A stretch of 64,000 nt of DNA. Origin: Candidatus Gastranaerophilales bacterium (lineage in GTDB: Bacteria > Cyanobacteriota > Vampirovibrionia > Gastranaerophilales > Gastranaerophilaceae). Below the pieces are notes generated by a model. It saw only the letters and a list, made by a program, of their open reading frames with translations, was not told the origin of the DNA and did no database searches. Positions within the stretch are counted from its first letter, which is position 1. Each line of letters opens with the position of its first letter. The stretch is from positions 1 through 64,000 of the forward strand of contig CALVFT010000001.1 in assembly GCA_944326915.1 (NCBI GenBank), in the 5' to 3' direction. Both the position numbers and the translations under genes were made by a program. This document shows positions 46,135 to 54,290 of the stretch, piece by piece.

Positions 46135-46839
46135 ATGAATATAATACAAAAACTAATATACGCAATACTTTCTATGAAAGAAAAGTCATTAACTGTAAGA
46201 CTTGATAAACATTTAAAAAAAAGTGCTAGCAACTCGACCAGCAAAACTGTTATATCAAGCAATGTTACAATGACATTAAACTCACAAACAGAAAAAAATA
46301 AAGAACTTGTAAGAAAAAATGTTGAGGAAATTGTTAAAGCTGCAAACCTTGATCCTGAGAAACTTTTAGCTTACATAAAAAGTAAGGGAACAAAAATTTG
46401 CAAAATAGATAATGCTGATAAAATACTTGCATTAATCAAAGAAGAAGAAGGACTAGTTTGCGAATTAAAAGGAATCAATGCGTTGTACCTAAACATAATG
46501 ACAAACTCAGGTCTTTCATTCAAAACAAAACCGATGTTTGTAATGAGACAAGGAGAAATTGAACCATTTTACATGGCACATCAGTTTTACAAATGGTACG
46601 CATTGCAACAGCAATTACCCGGTTTTGATTTCCACTCTCAACAACTCTTTAAAAAATACCTGTATTCAAATAATACTGAAGGTTTTGAAAACTTAAGATT
46701 AGATGAAATGCTTGGCTTACAAGAGGCAATTGCAAGAGATAAAGAAGCTACAGCATACGCACTAGAGTTAGCAAAACAAAAAGAAGGCAGTAAAAAAGTT
46801 CTGGATAAAATTAAGAATGATGGCGGAGCAAATATATAA
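46135..46839 (+). CDS. Hypothetical protein
   Basis: 234 residues, no recognised domain. The first ~14 residues are mildly hydrophobic; the rest is helical and charged with KEATAYALELAKQKEGSKKVLDKIKN at the end. It is divergent from adhE and followed by a strong terminator. Nothing in it gives a function. No clear ribosome site precedes the ATG. Confidence 0.6.
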   Translation: MNIIQKLIYAILSMKEKSLTVRLDKHLKKSASNSTSKTVISSNVTMTLNSQTEKNKELVRKNVEEIVKAANLDPEKLLAYIKSKGTKICKIDNADKILALIKEEEGLVCELKGINALYLNIMTNSGLSFKTKPMFVMRQGEIEPFYMAHQFYKWYALQQQLPGFDFHSQQLFKKYLYSNNTEGFENLRLDEMLGLQEAIARDKEATAYALELAKQKEGSKKVLDKIKNDGGANI

Positions 46840-46841
46840 AT

Positions 46842-46873
46842 AAAAAAAAGAGCTGTTTATAGCTCTTTTTTTT
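46842..46873. terminator. Bidirectional terminator
   Basis: Stem AAAAAAAAGAGCT/AGCTCTTTTTTTT around a six-base loop, between the convergent genes ending at 46839 and 46878; A and T runs serve both strands. Confidence 0.9.
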
Positions 46874-46877
46874 ATCA

Positions 46878-47261
46878 TTATCGAACGACATTAAAATGAA
46901 AATCATTTACCCAAGCTTTATATCCACCTTCCATGAGCATAACCGGATAACCGTAATCAGCAAAAACAAGACAAGCAGCTTCGCCAAGATGACACTGTTG
47001 ATTATAGCAATATACTATGGATAACTTATCTTTAGAGATTTTATCAAAATTATCCGTAATATTTTGCTTAGGCATAGATATTGCACCTGAAATGTGCCCT
47101 AGTAAGTAATCCTCTTCACGCCTTACGTCAATAATTTGAAGATCTTCTTTTTCCATAAAGACCTTTAATTCAGCAGGACCAAGAGTATAAGCCAATCTTT
47201 TTAAAAAATAATCTTTTGCACTTTTTGTATCATTACGTAATTCTTTAATTTTTTCATTCAT
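46878..47261 (-). CDS. Rhodanese-domain protein
   Basis: 127 residues with one rhodanese domain after an ~25-residue N-terminus. IIDVRREEDYLLGHISGAISMP is the first signature; the active-site cysteine is Cys85 in VYCYNQQC, with a second cysteine at 90 in the loop. C-terminal LMEGGYKAWV completes it. Transfers or carries sulfane sulfur. Its ribosome site AGAAAGGA lies inside an 11-bp perfect hairpin (47271-47298). Confidence 0.88.
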   Translation of the reverse strand: MNEKIKELRNDTKSAKDYFLKRLAYTLGPAELKVFMEKEDLQIIDVRREEDYLLGHISGAISMPKQNITDNFDKISKDKLSIVYCYNQQCHLGEAACLVFADYGYPVMLMEGGYKAWVNDFHFNVVR

Positions 47262-47270
47262 AGTTAAAAT

Positions 47271-47298
47271 ATCCTTTCTGTTTTCTGACAGAAAGGAT
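47271..47298 (-). promoter_or_regulatory. Hairpin sequestering the rhodanese ribosome site
   Basis: ATCCTTTCTGT (47271-47281) and ACAGAAAGGAT (47288-47298) form a perfect 11-bp inverted repeat with a six-base loop. On the minus strand the 3' arm contains AGAAAGGA, the only Shine-Dalgarno candidate for the gene starting at 47261. Confidence 0.6.
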
Positions 47299-47414
47299 AT
47301 CTCAACTTATAAAATTAACACTCAGCTACTTGGGGTAAAAAATAGTATAAAATTTGGTAAAATGTATATTTATATAGCCTTGTCTGGTTTTGGGGTATAT
47401 TTTAATAAGTTTGA

Positions 47415-47708
47415 TTATGCCATGTAAACGATATGTTTATCAACAGCATCACCGTAGCTGACGTTGTTAGATTTTCCTTTTAAAATATCTAATGCTTTTG
47501 AAGCTTTGTTAACTAACGCATTGAATATGTTTCCGTTTTGAACCATATCTGCTTTTTTAGTTCTGTTCAAATCATTTTCAAAGTTGATTTTAGCATTAGG
47601 ATTTTGCAATGATAATATTGCAACGCTTGGGGTTATATTATTTAAGTTTCCTTCACCAAAGGTGATTGATTTTTTATTATTCAAGTTTACTGGATTTATT
47701 CTTATCAT
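47415..47708 (-). CDS. Hypothetical small protein with ITFGEG motif, strong promoter
   Basis: 97 residues from ATG at 47708, with AGAGGAGGAAAAT directly upstream; a longer frame to 47762 is not supported by a ribosome site. The start MIRINPVNLNNKKSITFGEG resembles the starts of two other small unknown proteins here. No domain recognised. A near-consensus promoter and an SD of high quality suggest high expression. Confidence 0.7.
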   Translation of the reverse strand: MIRINPVNLNNKKSITFGEGNLNNITPSVAILSLQNPNAKINFENDLNRTKKADMVQNGNIFNALVNKASKALDILKGKSNNVSYGDAVDKHIVYMA

Positions 47709-47766
47709 ATTTTCCTCCTCTCTGAGGTTTATTAAGTGTTCAATCAACACTTCATTTAACACTTTT

Positions 47767-47795
47767 AATATAAACTATAAATATTTATTTGTCAA
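47767..47795 (-). promoter_or_regulatory. Near-consensus promoter of the small protein gene
   Basis: Minus strand TTGACA (47790-47795), 17-bp spacer, TATATT (47767-47772). The predicted leader has the hairpin AAGTGTT/AACACTT. Confidence 0.8.
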
Positions 47796-48050
47796 CCCTT
47801 AGAATTAATAAAAGTTAACAACCTGAAAACCTTTATAAATAAAGAGTTTTACATAAAGTGCCTATTATACACTTATTCAGAAAATATAAAGATTTTTTAT
47901 TTTTACCCATTCGACCTAACCAAATGACATGGTATTACATGCTTATCAATTAATACACCTAATGCCCAATTGGGTAATTGCTTAAACACTAATAATAAAG
48001 TTTAATATAATTAAATCTTTTTCATACTTCCAGCTATTCTTAATTCCAAC

Positions 48051-48066
48051 GGAGCCTTTAGGCTCC
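48051..48066 (+). terminator. Small GC hairpin with T run
   Basis: GGAGCC/GGCTCC stem with loop TTTA, followed by TTTTCTTT. No gene on this strand immediately precedes it, so its role is uncertain. Confidence 0.4.
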
Positions 48067-48094
48067 TTTTCTTTGTGTAAAAAATACACTTAAA

Positions 48095-48115
48095 AAGGAG
48101 GCATTTAGCCTCCTT
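48095..48115 (-). terminator. Terminator of lysC
   Basis: AAGGAGGC/GCCTCCTT stem with loop of five; on the minus strand it is followed by a T run, 29 bp after the lysC stop. Confidence 0.85.
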
Positions 48116-48143
48116 AAACTTATATTAAACTTTATATGCTTTA

Positions 48144-49412
48144 TTAAACGTTTGGCAAATCACCTTTTACTTCAGCTATTTCATCACTTTCAAGCTCAAA
48201 AACTTTATGCAAAGCTTCTACAGCCTTATAAGCTTGATCTTTATCTACCAAACAACTTATTTTAATTTCACTTGTAGAAATCATTCTAATATTGATACCT
48301 AATTCAGCTAATGTTTCGAACATAGTTGAAGCAATACCTGGTCTGTCAATCATACCAGCTCCAACAATTGAAACTTTTGCAATATTTGAATCCACTTGAA
48401 TTTCTCCAGATGCACCAATATCTTCTCTTAATTTTTTAAGAACTGCAACAGTCTTATCCAAATCATTAGCGTCAACAGTAAACGCGATATCATTTGTATT
48501 AGATACTTTTCTTGCATAAGACTGAATAATCATGTCAACAGAAATATGTTCTTTTGCCATGCTTCCAAATAATTTAGCTGCCACACCAGGTTTATCAGGA
48601 ACATCACATACTACAATTCTAGCTTGTGATAAATCAGCTGCCACACCTGCGACCGGTTTATAAATTTCCATATTATCTACTCCTAATATTAGTGTACCCA
48701 TATTATCCAGTTTAAAGCTGCTTCTTACTCTAAGAGGAACATTAAACTGTTTTGCAGTCTCAACACTTCGAGGATGAAGAACATTTGCACCTGCATGAGC
48801 TAGCTCAAGCATTTCTTCATAAGAAATCTCATCAAGCCTAGAAGCATTTGGAACTATTCTTGGATCTGTAGTATATACACCTTCTACATCAGTATAAATA
48901 TCGCATCTTTCTGCATTTAACGCTGCTGCAAGAGCAACTGCAGAAGTATCAGATCCTCCACGTCCTAAAGTAGTAATTTCTCCATCTTCAGTAACACCTT
49001 GGAATCCTGCAACTACAATAATTTTACCTTCTTGAAGATTCTTTCTTAACTTGTCTGTCTTAATGTCAATAATTCTTGCTTTTGAATGAACATTTTCTGT
49101 AATGATACCAACTTGCATTGCATTGAAACTTACAGCATCATAACCTTGTGCTTGAATTGCCATTGCAAGCAATGCTATAGAAACCCCTTCTCCTGTAGAA
49201 AGAAGCATATCCATTTCTCTACCTGAAGGTACTGGGGATAAATCTTTAGCCATTTTTACCAAATAATCGGTTGTATGCCCCATAGCAGAAACCACTACAA
49301 CTACATCATTTCCGTTCTCTTTTTCTTTGATTACTGTTCTGGCTACATTTTTAATTTTTTCTGTATCTGCGACAGATGTGCCGCCGAATTTTTGAACAAT
49401 GACTTTTCTCAA
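48144..49412 (-). CDS. lysC: Aspartate kinase
   Basis: 422 residues: VQKFGGTSVADTEKI at the start, GGSDTSAVALAAALNAERCDIYTDVEGVYTTDPRIV in the kinase domain, and two ACT domains at the C-terminus (SVDMIIQSYARK...; ISTSEIKISCLV). The allosteric ACT domains respond to lysine and threonine in the family. First step of the aspartate pathway. Its start overlaps the TPR gene's stop by 4 nt, so the two are translationally coupled. Confidence 0.95.
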   Translation of the reverse strand: MRKVIVQKFGGTSVADTEKIKNVARTVIKEKENGNDVVVVVSAMGHTTDYLVKMAKDLSPVPSGREMDMLLSTGEGVSIALLAMAIQAQGYDAVSFNAMQVGIITENVHSKARIIDIKTDKLRKNLQEGKIIVVAGFQGVTEDGEITTLGRGGSDTSAVALAAALNAERCDIYTDVEGVYTTDPRIVPNASRLDEISYEEMLELAHAGANVLHPRSVETAKQFNVPLRVRSSFKLDNMGTLILGVDNMEIYKPVAGVAADLSQARIVVCDVPDKPGVAAKLFGSMAKEHISVDMIIQSYARKVSNTNDIAFTVDANDLDKTVAVLKKLREDIGASGEIQVDSNIAKVSIVGAGMIDRPGIASTMFETLAELGINIRMISTSEIKISCLVDKDQAYKAVEALHKVFELESDEIAEVKGDLPNV

Positions 49413-50920
49413 TTTTCTTCCTTTTCTGCCTGCTTATTCAACATTTCAGACAATTCAGCCTTCTTATCTGCATACTCAAATGATTCTGGATTAATATTTT
49501 CAATCTTTTGAGCGATAGCTATTGTTTCCTTTATATTATATTCACAAAGGTTTTCTTTTACAAGTGTGTAACTTACATTAAATAATAAATTTAATAATTC
49601 TAAATTTTCATCATCAAGCTTTAACGCTTTCCTTAATTTCCTTTGAGCCTCAGCGTAGTTTTTATTATTTATTAAGTATTTTGAATAATCGATAAATGCT
49701 CTTAAATATTTTGGGTTTTTAGCGACCGCAGCTTCATAATAATCCCTAACTTTAACATCGTTAGAAAGCTCCTCACTACATTTGGCTAAATAATATAAAT
49801 TCAAAGAATCATCCTCATTATCATCTAGAGAAGCTTTTAATTTAGCTAATGCAGCATCATAATCCTTCAAATTATATTTAAATATCCCTAAGATAGTTTT
49901 TCCAATAAAACTATTTTGTTCCTCGTCAGTTAATTCAGAAAATCTTTCCTGAATATTTTCAACTTCTCCAAGACAGACATCACAAAATAAATTATGCACA
50001 ACTGCATCACGATTTTCATTATCTAACTCAAGAAGTTTTTCAAGCTTTACTTTTGCTTGCTCAAAATCTTTAAACTTCTCAAGTACACTAGCCCATTCCA
50101 AATATAAAGCTGGAGCAATAAGATCTCTATTTTCTGCTATTTCCAAGTATTTTACTGCTGTTGTTTTATCAAAATCCAATGCATACAATTTAGATAGCAT
50201 AACATAACTTGGAAGCATATTAGGATTAAAATCTAATGATTTTAGTGCATAACGGATAGCTCCTTCATAATCTTTTTTCAAAAATTTTAAATGTGCAAAC
50301 TCATAAGTGTTAGACTCATTTGGACAAACATTAGCTAAAAAAGACAACTTCATTTCAGCCTTGTCATAATCAAGTAATTTTATATCCATAACAGCTTGTA
50401 AAAATACAGCACTAAAATTATATCTGTTGATTTTTACTGCAGCAGCGAATTTTTCTCTAGCCTCGTCATATCTTTTTTGCTTCATTAAAGCCATTCCCCA
50501 GCCAGTAAAAGTATCAGTATTCCCTGCAGCAATCCTATTAGCATTATCAAAAGCTTTTTCTGCAGAAACATAATTATTCACAGCTATTAATGCAAAACCA
50601 AGTTTTTGCCAAATATTTTTATCCTGAGGATTCCAGTCTGCAGAAATTTGATAAGCTGCAACCGCTTTGTCAAATTTCTTTTCTTTATCATAAATAATTC
50701 CCAAATACTTATATACAAGAGCATCTTTATTTGGAAATTCCATAGCCTTAATTAAAACTTGTTTTGCTTTTTCAAGCTCTCCTTTTTCGATAAGCTTTTT
50801 AGCTTTATTTACATGCGCAAAAGAAGGTAGCGATTGAATCACCGTGTCTGATTTGTACTGATCTATTGAAGTATTTAATGATTTTACTTTTGATAATATA
50901 TTTTCAAGCCAGCTAAACAA
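49409..50920 (-). CDS. Tetratricopeptide repeat protein
   Basis: 503 residues with about ten TPR units beginning near residue 40 (KAKKLIEKGELEKAKQVLIKAMEFPNKDALVYKYLGIIYDKEKKFDKAVAAYQ) and running to ~465. No signal peptide or membrane segment. TTG start preceded by GAGGGGTAAAT. TPR arrays mediate protein-protein contact; the partner is unknown. Cotranscribed with lysC. Confidence 0.85.
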   Translation of the reverse strand: MFSWLENILSKVKSLNTSIDQYKSDTVIQSLPSFAHVNKAKKLIEKGELEKAKQVLIKAMEFPNKDALVYKYLGIIYDKEKKFDKAVAAYQISADWNPQDKNIWQKLGFALIAVNNYVSAEKAFDNANRIAAGNTDTFTGWGMALMKQKRYDEAREKFAAAVKINRYNFSAVFLQAVMDIKLLDYDKAEMKLSFLANVCPNESNTYEFAHLKFLKKDYEGAIRYALKSLDFNPNMLPSYVMLSKLYALDFDKTTAVKYLEIAENRDLIAPALYLEWASVLEKFKDFEQAKVKLEKLLELDNENRDAVVHNLFCDVCLGEVENIQERFSELTDEEQNSFIGKTILGIFKYNLKDYDAALAKLKASLDDNEDDSLNLYYLAKCSEELSNDVKVRDYYEAAVAKNPKYLRAFIDYSKYLINNKNYAEAQRKLRKALKLDDENLELLNLLFNVSYTLVKENLCEYNIKETIAIAQKIENINPESFEYADKKAELSEMLNKQAEKEEN

Positions 50921-51025
50921 AATTTACCCCTCTTTAATTCACATCCCATATACAAAAAGTAACTTATCTGCTATAATTATAACACGAAGAGATAGTTAAG
51001 TTAAAATAAGGTTACAAAAAGATAC

Positions 51026-52294
51026 ATGCTTTGGTATTTATTAAATTTCAGCATCATTATAGTATTCATAGTACTATTCTTAATTACAAGAAGAACTAAC
51101 AAAAGATGGTCTAAAATTAACGACTACTTAGGTCAGGTTACAAATACGGTAAACTCTGTAAGATATGGGAACTTGTCTACCAAAATCGACGAAATTAATC
51201 ACCCAACATACCAAAATGTTACAGAAAGTATTAACCGAATGGTAGAGACTCTTAACGATAGAGAAAAAATGATTATTGAATACCAAGGTGAATTAATGCG
51301 TCAAAACAAACTTTTGGAATCAGTAATTAACTCTCTTTCAGACGGGATATTAATTGTCAACGATAAATACAACATCCTCAGAGCTACTCCAAAGATTATT
51401 GACTGGTTCGGTACAAAAGGTAAAGATATCATAGGACAAAATATTTTCGAATTTATCCAACTTAGTGAAGATATTAGTATCGAAAGACTTAAAGGTCACG
51501 ATGTATTTATAAAACACACTCCTACACACAACTTTGTTATTAGCTCTAAAAAACTATCTCTCGAAGAAAAGAAAAGATACGTTATACTAATCAAAGATGT
51601 TACAAATGAAAGAGAAATTGAAACCTTAAAAGAAGATTTTGTCGCGACACTCACTCATGACTTAAAAGTCCCTATAGTAGCAGAAGCTAATATAATAAAT
51701 TTTCTTCTTGATGGAAAGTTTGGAGAAATTAACGACAAACAAGAATTTGCACTTAAAAGTATGAAAAATTCGAACAAAGAACTTGTCGACTTGGTACAAA
51801 TTCTACTGGAAACTTATAAAATCAAAGAAACGGGTATAAAGCTTTTAAAAGAAAATATTTTATTAAATAGTTTCCTTACAGAAATAATAAATGAAACGCA
51901 ACCAATTGCAACAAATTCCGGAATTACTATATACTTTTCACCAACAAGAGATATAAAAGTAACTGCAGATAGATTACAATTGCAAAGAGTTGTCAAAAAT
52001 CTTATTTCAAATGCGATATCTCACAGTAATACTAAAGACAGAATTGACATAGAAACAGGAGAAGAACCTGGATATATCACAATATCAATTATCGACTATG
52101 GACAAGGCATCAAACCGGAAGAAATTAAACTTATATTTAATAAATATTATTCAGCTGCAAAAAAATTCCGTAAAATAGGTACCGGTCTAGGTCTATATCT
52201 TTCTCAACAAATAGTTAAATCCCACGGTGGAGAAATCCTTGTAGAAAGTGAAGAAAATGTTCGTACAGAATTTAAAATTAAATTACCGCTGTAA
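51026..52294 (+). CDS. Sensor histidine kinase, orphan
   Basis: 422 residues. One N-terminal membrane segment (YLLNFSIIIVFIVLFLI); a HAMP-like linker to ~90; a PAS-like region (LLESVINSLSDGILIVNDKYNILRAT); HisKA with phospho-acceptor His211 (THDLKVP); HATPase_c with N box ISNAISHS, DYGQGI and GTGLGLYLS. No periplasmic sensor. No response regulator is adjacent: comF follows 23 nt downstream. Confidence 0.92.
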   Translation: MLWYLLNFSIIIVFIVLFLITRRTNKRWSKINDYLGQVTNTVNSVRYGNLSTKIDEINHPTYQNVTESINRMVETLNDREKMIIEYQGELMRQNKLLESVINSLSDGILIVNDKYNILRATPKIIDWFGTKGKDIIGQNIFEFIQLSEDISIERLKGHDVFIKHTPTHNFVISSKKLSLEEKKRYVILIKDVTNEREIETLKEDFVATLTHDLKVPIVAEANIINFLLDGKFGEINDKQEFALKSMKNSNKELVDLVQILLETYKIKETGIKLLKENILLNSFLTEIINETQPIATNSGITIYFSPTRDIKVTADRLQLQRVVKNLISNAISHSNTKDRIDIETGEEPGYITISIIDYGQGIKPEEIKLIFNKYYSAAKKFRKIGTGLGLYLSQQIVKSHGGEILVESEENVRTEFKIKLPL

Positions 52295-52317
52295 CTTTAT
52301 TATTGTATAATTAAACT

Positions 52318-52965
52318 ATGTTACAAAAACTAATAAATCTTCTAGACTTTATATACAAGAAAAAATGCTATTTCTGTAGAAACTCTAAAGAATCCGTAAG
52401 AATGTGTTCTAAATGCTATGAGCAAATGGAACATTTACCGGTAAAAATTAATCGACTTATTGATGGTCAAAAAGTTTATTGTGCAGGCGTATATGATAAA
52501 AACTTACAAAAACTTATACGCGGAGTAAAATATCACAAGCAAAAAGAATTAGCATATTATCAAGCTAAATTTATGTATGAATATTGGCAAAATATTTGTG
52601 ACGAAACAGATTTTGAAGTAGTTCCAGTTCCAATATACCCAACACGAGAAAAACAAAGAAAATATAATCATATGAAACTCGTAGCTGAAGAATTTTGTAA
52701 ACTAAGCGGAAACAACCTAAACTATGAATTAATAAAACGAATAAAAAATACTAAACCCCAATATAAATTATCAAAAAAAGAAAGAGCAACCAACCTCGCA
52801 AATGCCTTTAAAGCTGACCGTTCAAAACAAGGTTCGGGTAAAATATTGATTATAGATGATATTTGCACAACAGGCTCGACTTTTGAAGAAATGATTAAAG
52901 AACTAAAAAACAATGGGATTTCTAATATAACCTGCTTTGCAACTACAACCCCTTTTGAGGAATAA
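52318..52965 (+). CDS. comF: ComF family phosphoribosyltransferase-like protein
   Basis: 215 residues. N-terminal zinc region KKCYFC...MCSKC, then the PRTase domain VVPVPIYPTREKQRKYN and the PRPP loop ILIIDDICTTGST. ComF proteins help transport single-stranded DNA in natural transformation. No clear ribosome site. The next gene begins one base after its stop. Confidence 0.88.
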   Translation: MLQKLINLLDFIYKKKCYFCRNSKESVRMCSKCYEQMEHLPVKINRLIDGQKVYCAGVYDKNLQKLIRGVKYHKQKELAYYQAKFMYEYWQNICDETDFEVVPVPIYPTREKQRKYNHMKLVAEEFCKLSGNNLNYELIKRIKNTKPQYKLSKKERATNLANAFKADRSKQGSGKILIIDDICTTGSTFEEMIKELKNNGISNITCFATTTPFEE

Positions 52966-52966
52966 A

Positions 52967-53290
52967 ATGATACTAAAAGAATTTTCAAAATACCTACAAG
53001 AAAAAAACGATGAATTGATAAATAATAAAACAACCACTACAAAACTCCTTTGTGAGTGGATTAAACTGGTTATCAACAAAAATCCCAAAAATCACGTGGA
53101 TAAAATAGTTCACAAAGAAATTATGCTAGCAGAAAATAAAGTAGGAGACTTTTTCATCGTAGGAAAATCCGAAAGCGGACGCACACTAGTAAAAGCTCTA
53201 TACAATTTTGCATTAAGCTATGAACACTATATAATGAGTAAATGGCTAATTGATAAAAAACCACTAGATTTTGAACAACAAGATAAATAG
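52967..53290 (+). CDS. Hypothetical protein downstream of comF
   Basis: 107 residues from ATG at 52967; GAGGAATAAA precedes it at the end of comF, and an upstream frame start at 52937 lies inside comF without a site. Charged, with one helical segment KLLCEWIKLVINKNPKN; no domain recognised. It ends directly against the convergent prepilin stop. Confidence 0.55.
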   Translation: MILKEFSKYLQEKNDELINNKTTTTKLLCEWIKLVINKNPKNHVDKIVHKEIMLAENKVGDFFIVGKSESGRTLVKALYNFALSYEHYIMSKWLIDKKPLDFEQQDK

Positions 53291-54034
53291 CTATGGCTTT
53301 TTATTAGCTTCAGCACAAGAATAAGGCCCATCCAGACTCAACTTTTCAGGACATCGCAAATAATCCATATTTTCATATGTCATAGCCCAGTATGTACAAA
53401 TTGTTCCAGGATTTTTAAAACATTCTGTTTTATACTGCAACTGTCCTGCTGGATACAGGTGAGGTTTATACGTCGTCGTCCAATTATCTTCTTCTCTTAC
53501 CTCAAAAGAAAAGACATCTTTACCTAATACATTAGGCCCCTTTTTCCCATTTATATCCAAATCTATTTGAGCGTACTTCCCCCACCATTTTGAATTACTA
53601 GAATTTGCCCAAGATAAAGAAAATAAAACCCCATTGTTTAAAATTCCTGCATGATGAGTTACAGGAGTAACAGAAGTCTTTTGCCCAGAAAGATTCGTAT
53701 ATTTAGCTTGTTTACAAAAATAGTAACAAGAAAGATTCCCACAATCTTCAAGCAGCGACAAACCTGAAGTAATTCTTTCAAAATACAAATCTACCTGCTT
53801 TTGTTCATCACCAGTAGCTTCCCAGTTATTTATATCACCATATTTTACTTGTGCAAGTTCTACTGCCTGTGAAAATATTGAAAACGTTTGCTTTAACTTA
53901 ATTATCATCTGTCTTTCTTGATATTTTGCAATGACAGATGGTAAAGTAAGAGCAGCTACTACACCAACAACTCCGAGTGTAATTAGCACTTCTGCTAGAG
54001 TAAATCCTTTTTTACTTATTTTATGATATTTCAT
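53291..54034 (-). CDS. Prepilin-type protein (type IV pilin-like), possibly phase-variable
   Basis: 247 residues from ATG at 54034. Class III signal KKGFTLAEVLITLGVVGVVAALTLPSVI: cleavage before Phe, Glu at +5, and a hydrophobic helix; this is a substrate for prepilin peptidase. The globular part has six or more cysteines (GNLSCYYFC, TECFKNPGTICTYW, YLRCPE). The reading frame is also open upstream to 54127 through a G10 tract (54105-54114). A promoter TTGTCA-16-TATAAT ends six bases before the ATG, so the transcript would be nearly leaderless; alternatively translation begins at the strong site 54138 when the tract length changes. Confidence 0.88.
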   Translation of the reverse strand: MKYHKISKKGFTLAEVLITLGVVGVVAALTLPSVIAKYQERQMIIKLKQTFSIFSQAVELAQVKYGDINNWEATGDEQKQVDLYFERITSGLSLLEDCGNLSCYYFCKQAKYTNLSGQKTSVTPVTHHAGILNNGVLFSLSWANSSNSKWWGKYAQIDLDINGKKGPNVLGKDVFSFEVREEDNWTTTYKPHLYPAGQLQYKTECFKNPGTICTYWAMTYENMDYLRCPEKLSLDGPYSCAEANKKP

Positions 54035-54040
54035 ATCACT

Positions 54041-54068
54041 ATTATACAAAATTCTATGCTTTTGACAA
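54041..54068 (-). promoter_or_regulatory. Predicted promoter of the prepilin gene
   Basis: Minus strand TTGTCA (54063-54068), 16-bp spacer, TATAAT (54041-54046). Its start point falls at or next to the ATG at 54034. Confidence 0.6.
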
Positions 54069-54087
54069 GTTTGTACAGGAGTAGAAT

Positions 54088-54138
54088 CTAAGCCTTGAAA
54101 AGTGCCCCCCCCCCGAAGTTTCGACAAAAAGACAACAT
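54088..54138 (-). CDS. Short reading frame with strong ribosome site, out of frame with the prepilin
   Basis: ATG at 54138 is preceded by AAGGAGG (54143-54149). As sequenced it codes for 16 residues (MLSFCRNFGGGALFKA) and stops at 54088. The G10 tract is codons 9-12. Insertion of one G (or loss of two) would move translation into the prepilin frame without a stop. Confidence 0.5.
   Translation of the reverse strand: MLSFCRNFGGGALFKA
54105..54114 (-). repeat. Homopolymer tract: ten G on the coding strand
   Basis: Ten consecutive C on plus (G on minus) in an otherwise AT-rich genome. The only such tract seen in the window; slippage-prone. Confidence 0.9.
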
Positions 54139-54290
54139 TATACCTCCTTTATCTTCTTAATCCATCTTGATAGTATCATATGAAGATTAATTATGTCAAA
54201 TATTGCTCAGTATAGCCTTAGTGGTCAATTCATATTTTATTTTTAATTAATAAAATAATTATGATAAAAATCTTATGGAGGGAAATAATA

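Larger units (their letters stand above)
47709..48143. other. Intergenic stretch with promoter, hairpins and no gene
   Basis: The 435 bp between the small gene and lysC hold the promoter at 47767-47795, a 7-bp hairpin in its leader (47734-47752), a palindromic CCCAATTGGG (47965-47974) of unknown use, and terminator hairpins at 48051-48066 and 48095-48115. I see no convincing coding frame. Confidence 0.6.

Noticed and set aside
47955-47985. CCCAATTGGG palindrome as an operator
   Set aside because: No gene start is near enough and the symmetry extends only about 10 bp; left as a note in the intergenic entry.
54180-54215. Eleven-residue frame ahead of the radical SAM gene (possible RiPP precursor)
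   Set aside because: No ribosome site, no leader-like sequence, and a single cysteine; not supportable as a precursor peptide.
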